Positions 60,794-64,000 of a stretch of 64,000 nucleotides of DNA are shown piece by piece. Source of the DNA: Streptomyces ferrugineus (GTDB taxonomy: Bacteria > Actinomycetota > Actinomycetes > Streptomycetales > Streptomycetaceae). Position 1 is the stretch's first letter. Each line of letters opens with the position of its first letter. The notes under the pieces were generated by a model. It was given only the letters and a program-made list of their open reading frames with translations, ran no database searches and had not been told where the DNA came from. The position numbers and the translations under genes are program-made. The stretch is taken from contig NZ_CP063373.1 in the NCBI RefSeq assembly GCF_015160855.1, forward strand, positions 3,100,001-3,164,000. Reading direction: 5' to 3'.

Positions 60794-62386
60794 ATGGTGA
60801 GCGTTCAATCCCCGCCCAGTCGCCGTGAACTGCCGTACGCGCGCGTGCTGTTGCTGCCGGCCATAGTGATGGCCGCGGCGACCGGAGCCGCCGTCGCCGT
60901 GGTGGCGGAACCGGCCCGGACGGCCGTCGGTGTGTGCGGTGCCGTGGCCATGCTGCTGGTACTGGCGTCCGCGGCCGAGGCGGTGCGCCGCGGCCGCGCC
61001 CTGCGGGCCCAGCGGGCCGAGCACGCCCGTCACACCGCGTATCTGGAAGGGCGCGTCGCCGCCCATGACGAGGCCATGGTCCGCCTCGCCACGGAGATCA
61101 CGCCCGCCGCCATCCACCGGCTGCAGTGCGGCGGTTCCATCTATGAGGTGATGCGCGACCTCCGCAACCTCGACTCGTCCCACGGGCCGCTCTCCCGGGC
61201 GGAACTGTCGCTGGTCGAGTCGATGCTCGACATCGTCGACCACCAGGAAGCACTCCGCGACTCCGCCCAGCGCTCCTTCGTCAACATCGCCCGCCGCGTC
61301 CAGTCGATCGTCCACCAACAGGCCGTGGAACTCCGGGAGATGGAGGAGGACCACGGCCGTAACCCCGAGGTCTTCGACGACCTGCTGCGCATCGACCACG
61401 GCACCATGCTGATCGGCCGCCTGGCCGACTCCATCTCCGTGCTCGGCGGCGGCCGACCCGGCCGCCAGTGGCCCGAACCCGTCCCGCTGTACAGCGTGCT
61501 GCGCGGCGCCATGTCCCGGATCCTGGAGTACCGCCGGATCAGCCTGGACTCCATCGCCCAGGTCAACATCGCCGGCATCTCCGTCGAGCCGATCATCCAC
61601 GCCGCGGCCGAACTCCTCGACAACGCCACGCGCTACTCACCGCCGCAGACCAAGGTGCACGTCACCGCCACCGAGGTGCAGACCGGAATCGCGATCGAGA
61701 TCGAGGACTCCGGCGTCAGCCTCAGCGAGGAGGCCCGCGCCAGGGTCGAGGGCATGCTCGAGCGCGCCAAGCAGGGCACCGACCTCCAGGACATCGGCGA
61801 GGCCCCGCGCCTGGGCCTGGCCGTCGTCGGCCGTCTCTGCACGGCGTTCAACATGCAGGTCTCGCTGCGGTCCTCCGCATACGGCGGCGTGCGCGCCATC
61901 CTCGTGGTGCCGCGCGAGATGATGACCAACGAGCCCGCTCCCGGGCTCGCCCACGGCATCGGGGCCGCATCGGCGCCCAAGGCCGGCGCCGATGCGCTGG
62001 AAGGCCCCAAGCGCGCCCCCAAGAAGCGGCGTCCCACCAGCCCGAAGATCCCCGCCACGGTCTCCATGGAGGACGACGTCCCCGTGGTCACCGAGTGGAC
62101 CGCGGGCGGGCTGCCCCAGCGCCGCAGCCGGGTCAAGACCCCGCTCAGCAAGCGCATCGCCGAGCAGGCCGCCATCGAGCAGGCCGAGCGGGAAGGCCGG
62201 CCGACCATCTGGTCGACGCGCAAACCCGAGCCCGAGCCCGAGCCGGAGAAGGACGACGAGCCCGCCCCCGGAGCGTGGGTCGAGGCCTTCTGGAACGGCC
62301 TCAAGGACAAGCCCGACCCTTACACACTCCAGCCGCGAACCCAACCGGCCCGCCCCGAGGCCGACCACGAGGGGGACACCAAGTGA
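60794..62386 (+). CDS. cvnA9: Conservon sensor-like histidine kinase CvnA9
   Basis: 530 residues from ATG at 60794. Two N-terminal membrane helices (VLLLPAIVMAAATGAAVAVVAEPARTAVGVCGAVAMLLVLA) then a coiled-coil region and a HATPase domain: N box IIHAAAELLDNATRYSPP, IEIEDSGVSL and G box RLGLAVVGRL. No usual HisKA phosphoacceptor helix with H-E/D pair is clear, as in other Cvn kinases. The C-terminal 150 residues are disordered, Pro/Glu/Lys-rich. It forms a membrane-associated G-protein-coupled-like complex with CvnB-D. In S. coelicolor cvn9 (rarA-E) restrains antibiotic production and aerial growth. cvnB9 overlaps it by 4 bases. Confidence 0.93.
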   Translation: MVSVQSPPSRRELPYARVLLLPAIVMAAATGAAVAVVAEPARTAVGVCGAVAMLLVLASAAEAVRRGRALRAQRAEHARHTAYLEGRVAAHDEAMVRLATEITPAAIHRLQCGGSIYEVMRDLRNLDSSHGPLSRAELSLVESMLDIVDHQEALRDSAQRSFVNIARRVQSIVHQQAVELREMEEDHGRNPEVFDDLLRIDHGTMLIGRLADSISVLGGGRPGRQWPEPVPLYSVLRGAMSRILEYRRISLDSIAQVNIAGISVEPIIHAAAELLDNATRYSPPQTKVHVTATEVQTGIAIEIEDSGVSLSEEARARVEGMLERAKQGTDLQDIGEAPRLGLAVVGRLCTAFNMQVSLRSSAYGGVRAILVVPREMMTNEPAPGLAHGIGAASAPKAGADALEGPKRAPKKRRPTSPKIPATVSMEDDVPVVTEWTAGGLPQRRSRVKTPLSKRIAEQAAIEQAEREGRPTIWSTRKPEPEPEPEKDDEPAPGAWVEAFWNGLKDKPDPYTLQPRTQPARPEADHEGDTK

Positions 62387-62790
62387 TCCAGCAGCGCGCC
62401 AACTTCGACTGGATGCTCAAGGAGCTCCACGACGGCGTACCGGGCATCGAGATGATCGTGGTGCTCTCCGCCGACGGTCTGCGCATCGCCCGCTACGGCG
62501 GCGACCCGGACACCGCCGACCGCGTCGCCGCGGCGTGCGCGGGGCTGCAGAGCCTGGCGAGCGCCGTCGCCACGGAGATCCCGAACAGCGACGGCAAGAT
62601 GAAGATGGTCCTCATCGAGATCAACGGCGGCTACTTCTATCTGATGGCCGCCGGCGCCAACGCCTATCTCGCCGTGCTCTCCGACACGTTCGCCGAACCC
62701 GGACGGATGAGCAACCGCATGTCCGACCTCGTCGCCCGCATCGGCGCCCATCTCACCAGTCCGCCCAGGCGCAACGGGCAGACCGTATGA
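62383..62790 (+). CDS. cvnB9: Conservon roadblock/LC7 protein CvnB9
   Basis: 135 residues from GTG at 62383, overlapping the cvnA9 stop (GTGA). Roadblock/LC7 fold: FDWMLKELHDGVPGIEMIVVLSADGLRIARYGG, then MKMVLIEINGGYFYLMAAGANAYLAVLSD. MglB-like proteins of this type act as GTPase regulators or scaffolds; here it would pair with the CvnD9 GTPase. Overlaps cvnC9 by 4 bases. Confidence 0.95.
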   Translation: MIQQRANFDWMLKELHDGVPGIEMIVVLSADGLRIARYGGDPDTADRVAAACAGLQSLASAVATEIPNSDGKMKMVLIEINGGYFYLMAAGANAYLAVLSDTFAEPGRMSNRMSDLVARIGAHLTSPPRRNGQTV

Positions 62791-63188
62791 CTCCTCCGCA
62801 ACGCCAGCGGCGACACCCCAAGGAACAACCGCCCGCACCGCCCCCCGAGCCCGGCAAGCAGAAGCACCCGGAGCGGCTCTTCGTGGTCGCCGGACCGGAC
62901 GGTGGCGAGCGCGACGGCGACCTCGACCTCGTCACGTTAATCGTGGCGCGCGCCGACCCCCCGCCCTCCGCCACGCCGGAGCAGTCGGCGCTGCTCCGGC
63001 TCTGTTCCACCCCCTTGTCCGTGGCCGAGCTGTCGGCCTATCTCAACCTGCCGTTCAGCATGATGACGGTGCTGCTCACCGACATGCTGACGGCCGGACT
63101 GGTGACGGCCCGCAACCCGATCGTGCGCCAGACCGTCGCCGACCGTTCAATCCTCGAAGCGGTGATGCATGGACTTCAAAGGCTCTGA
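62787..63188 (+). CDS. cvnC9: Conservon DUF742 protein CvnC9
   Basis: 133 residues from ATG at 62787 (ATGA overlap with cvnB9). A Pro-rich start precedes the DUF742 domain: RLFVVAGPDGGERDGDLDLVTLIVARADPPPSATPEQSALLRLC followed by a winged-helix-like STPLSVAELSAYLNLPFSMMTVLLTDMLTAGLV. Function within the conservon complex is unresolved. Overlaps cvnD9 by 20 bases. Confidence 0.95.
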   Translation: MTPPQRQRRHPKEQPPAPPPEPGKQKHPERLFVVAGPDGGERDGDLDLVTLIVARADPPPSATPEQSALLRLCSTPLSVAELSAYLNLPFSMMTVLLTDMLTAGLVTARNPIVRQTVADRSILEAVMHGLQRL

Positions 63189-63789
63189 CACCGTCCCCGG
63201 TCCGCGGACCGAGGACCAGTTGCCGCACACGGCCGAAGCCGCGGTCAAGATCGTGATCGTGGGCGGCTTCGGCGTCGGAAAGACGACCATGGTCGGCTCG
63301 GTCAGCGAGATCAGGCCGCTGACCACCGAAGAGACCATGACGCAGGCGGGCATCGGCGTCGACGACAACTTCGGCTCGGACACCAAGACGGCGACCACCG
63401 TCGCCATGGACTTCGGCCGCATCAGCATCACCGAGCAGCTCGTGCTGTATCTGTTCGGCACCCCCGGCCAGGAGCGCTTCTGGTTTCTGTGGAACGGGCT
63501 GTTCGACGGCGCGCTGGGCGCGGTGGTGCTGATCGACACCCGCCGCCTCGAGGTCAGCTTCGACGTCATGGGGCGGCTCGAGGAGCGCGGCGTGCCCTTC
63601 GTGGTGGCCGTCAACACCTTCCCGGACGCGCCCCGTTACCCCGTCGACGAACTCCGCACGGCGCTCGACCTGCCCGAGGAGATCCCCATCGTCGAGTGCG
63701 ACGTACGTCGCCGGGCCTCCAGCCGGGACGTCCTGATGACGCTGATGCACTTCCTGCACGCGCTGGCGATGGCGAAGGCCCCCGCCTGA
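63169..63789 (+). CDS. cvnD9: Conservon small GTPase CvnD9
   Basis: 206 residues from ATG at 63169. Ras-like P-loop GTPase: G1 VGGFGVGKTTMVGS, switch region ETMTQAGIGVDD, G3 YLFGTPGQERFWFLW (DxxG replaced by GTPG, usual for Cvn GTPases), and VVAVNTFPDAP at the G4 position (N-x-F instead of NKxD). The Gln next to GTPG is the likely catalytic residue. Works with CvnA-C at the membrane. The P450 gene follows after 66 bases. Confidence 0.95.
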   Translation: MDFKGSDTVPGPRTEDQLPHTAEAAVKIVIVGGFGVGKTTMVGSVSEIRPLTTEETMTQAGIGVDDNFGSDTKTATTVAMDFGRISITEQLVLYLFGTPGQERFWFLWNGLFDGALGAVVLIDTRRLEVSFDVMGRLEERGVPFVVAVNTFPDAPRYPVDELRTALDLPEEIPIVECDVRRRASSRDVLMTLMHFLHALAMAKAPA

Positions 63790-63855
63790 GACGCGTGATC
63801 ACAACCCCCCTCACCTCCTGTACACCGGATTCACCTCAGCTTCGGAGCGACCATC

Positions 63856-64000
63856 GTGACGCCTGAATCCTTCTCCCCGACCGGTACGCACGACCCCACG
63901 GCCGCCCCGCCACCCGGCTGCCCCGCGCACGGCATCGGCCCCGGCGGGCTGCGCCGGCTGTACGGCCCCGACGCGGAGGACCTGGGAGCCGTGTACGAGG
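63856..64000 (+). CDS. rarE: Cytochrome P450 of conservon 9, 5' part only
   Basis: First 48 residues from GTG at 63856 (GGAGCG upstream), continuing beyond the window. It reads TPESFSPTGTHDPTAAPPPGCPAHGIGPGGLRRLYGPDAEDLGAVYE, the N-terminus typical of the P450 that ends cvn9 (CYP107P-like, RarE). The heme-binding Cys region is not in view. Downstream of cvnD9 on the same strand, so part of the conservon operon. Identification rests on synteny and the N-terminal style. Confidence 0.8.
   Translation, partial: MTPESFSPTGTHDPTAAPPPGCPAHGIGPGGLRRLYGPDAEDLGAVYE

Noticed and set aside
1..64000. tRNA, rRNA, insertion sequence or CRISPR array
   Set aside because: Intergenic gaps were read for cloverleaf, rRNA, transposase and regularly spaced repeats; none was seen. 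A covariance-model scan could still reveal small RNAs.

Overview
The window is high-GC actinobacterial chromosome, almost certainly Streptomyces. It carries chaplin genes, mycothiol ligase mshC, an IclR-type gylR with a glycerol operon, a complete Pup-proteasome locus, pafBC, tatAC, and a four-gene conservon (cvnABCD) followed by a P450. From memory, the order matches the S. coelicolor SCO1626-SCO1675 core region read in reverse. Most genes are therefore vertically inherited core genes. The accessory features are few: a rifamycin-type locus, a LacI/MFS pair, an endonuclease VII gene and a subtilase pair.

Layout. Positions 1-3.7 kb hold the end of an M20 hydrolase, short and long chaplins (chpH, chpC), a DUF5703 gene and an acidic protein. 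From 3.7 to 13.8 kb come a RecD2-like protein with eroded ATPase motifs, an aldo/keto reductase, an F420-type oxidoreductase, a ferritin-like protein, CorA, and a co-directional run ending in mshC (histidine phosphatase, DUF3090, atypical kinase-like protein, mshC). From 13.8 to 17.4 kb there is a cytoplasmic-looking subtilase, a Gln-rich partner that shares its C-terminal domain, and a Tat-exported beta-propeller. From 17.4 to 24.7 kb lie a PAC2 protein (probable ParJ), a FadR-type regulator and the glpF-glpK-glpD operon under gylR. From 24.9 to 38.5 kb are metH, a HAD hydrolase, two tandem oligopeptide-type binding lipoproteins, an orphan response regulator, a RecB-type nuclease, a site-2 protease, a tRNA m1A methyltransferase, a secreted protein and a ferredoxin.

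From 38.9 to 52.7 kb runs the protein-tagging and degradation locus: arc, dop, pup, an endonuclease VII gene, prcB, prcA, a LacI/MFS insertion, pafA, two FKBP isomerases and pafB-pafC. Dop deamidates Pup (which here ends GGQ), PafA ligates it to substrates, ARC unfolds them and PrcBA degrades them. PafBC are WYL-domain activators of the DNA-damage response. Next come small membrane or zinc-ribbon genes, tatA, tatC and helY.

At 57.7-60.4 kb, helR (an RNA-polymerase-recycling, rifamycin-protection ATPase) lies downstream of a broken glycosyltransferase gene and an exact rifamycin-associated-element palindrome. The window ends in conservon 9 (cvnA-D) and the start of its P450.

The best leads are the RAE, rgt-remnant and helR arrangement; the subtilase/Gln-rich pair with a shared C-terminal module; the endonuclease VII gene translationally overlapping prcB; and well-defined operator candidates for GylR and for the LacI regulator.
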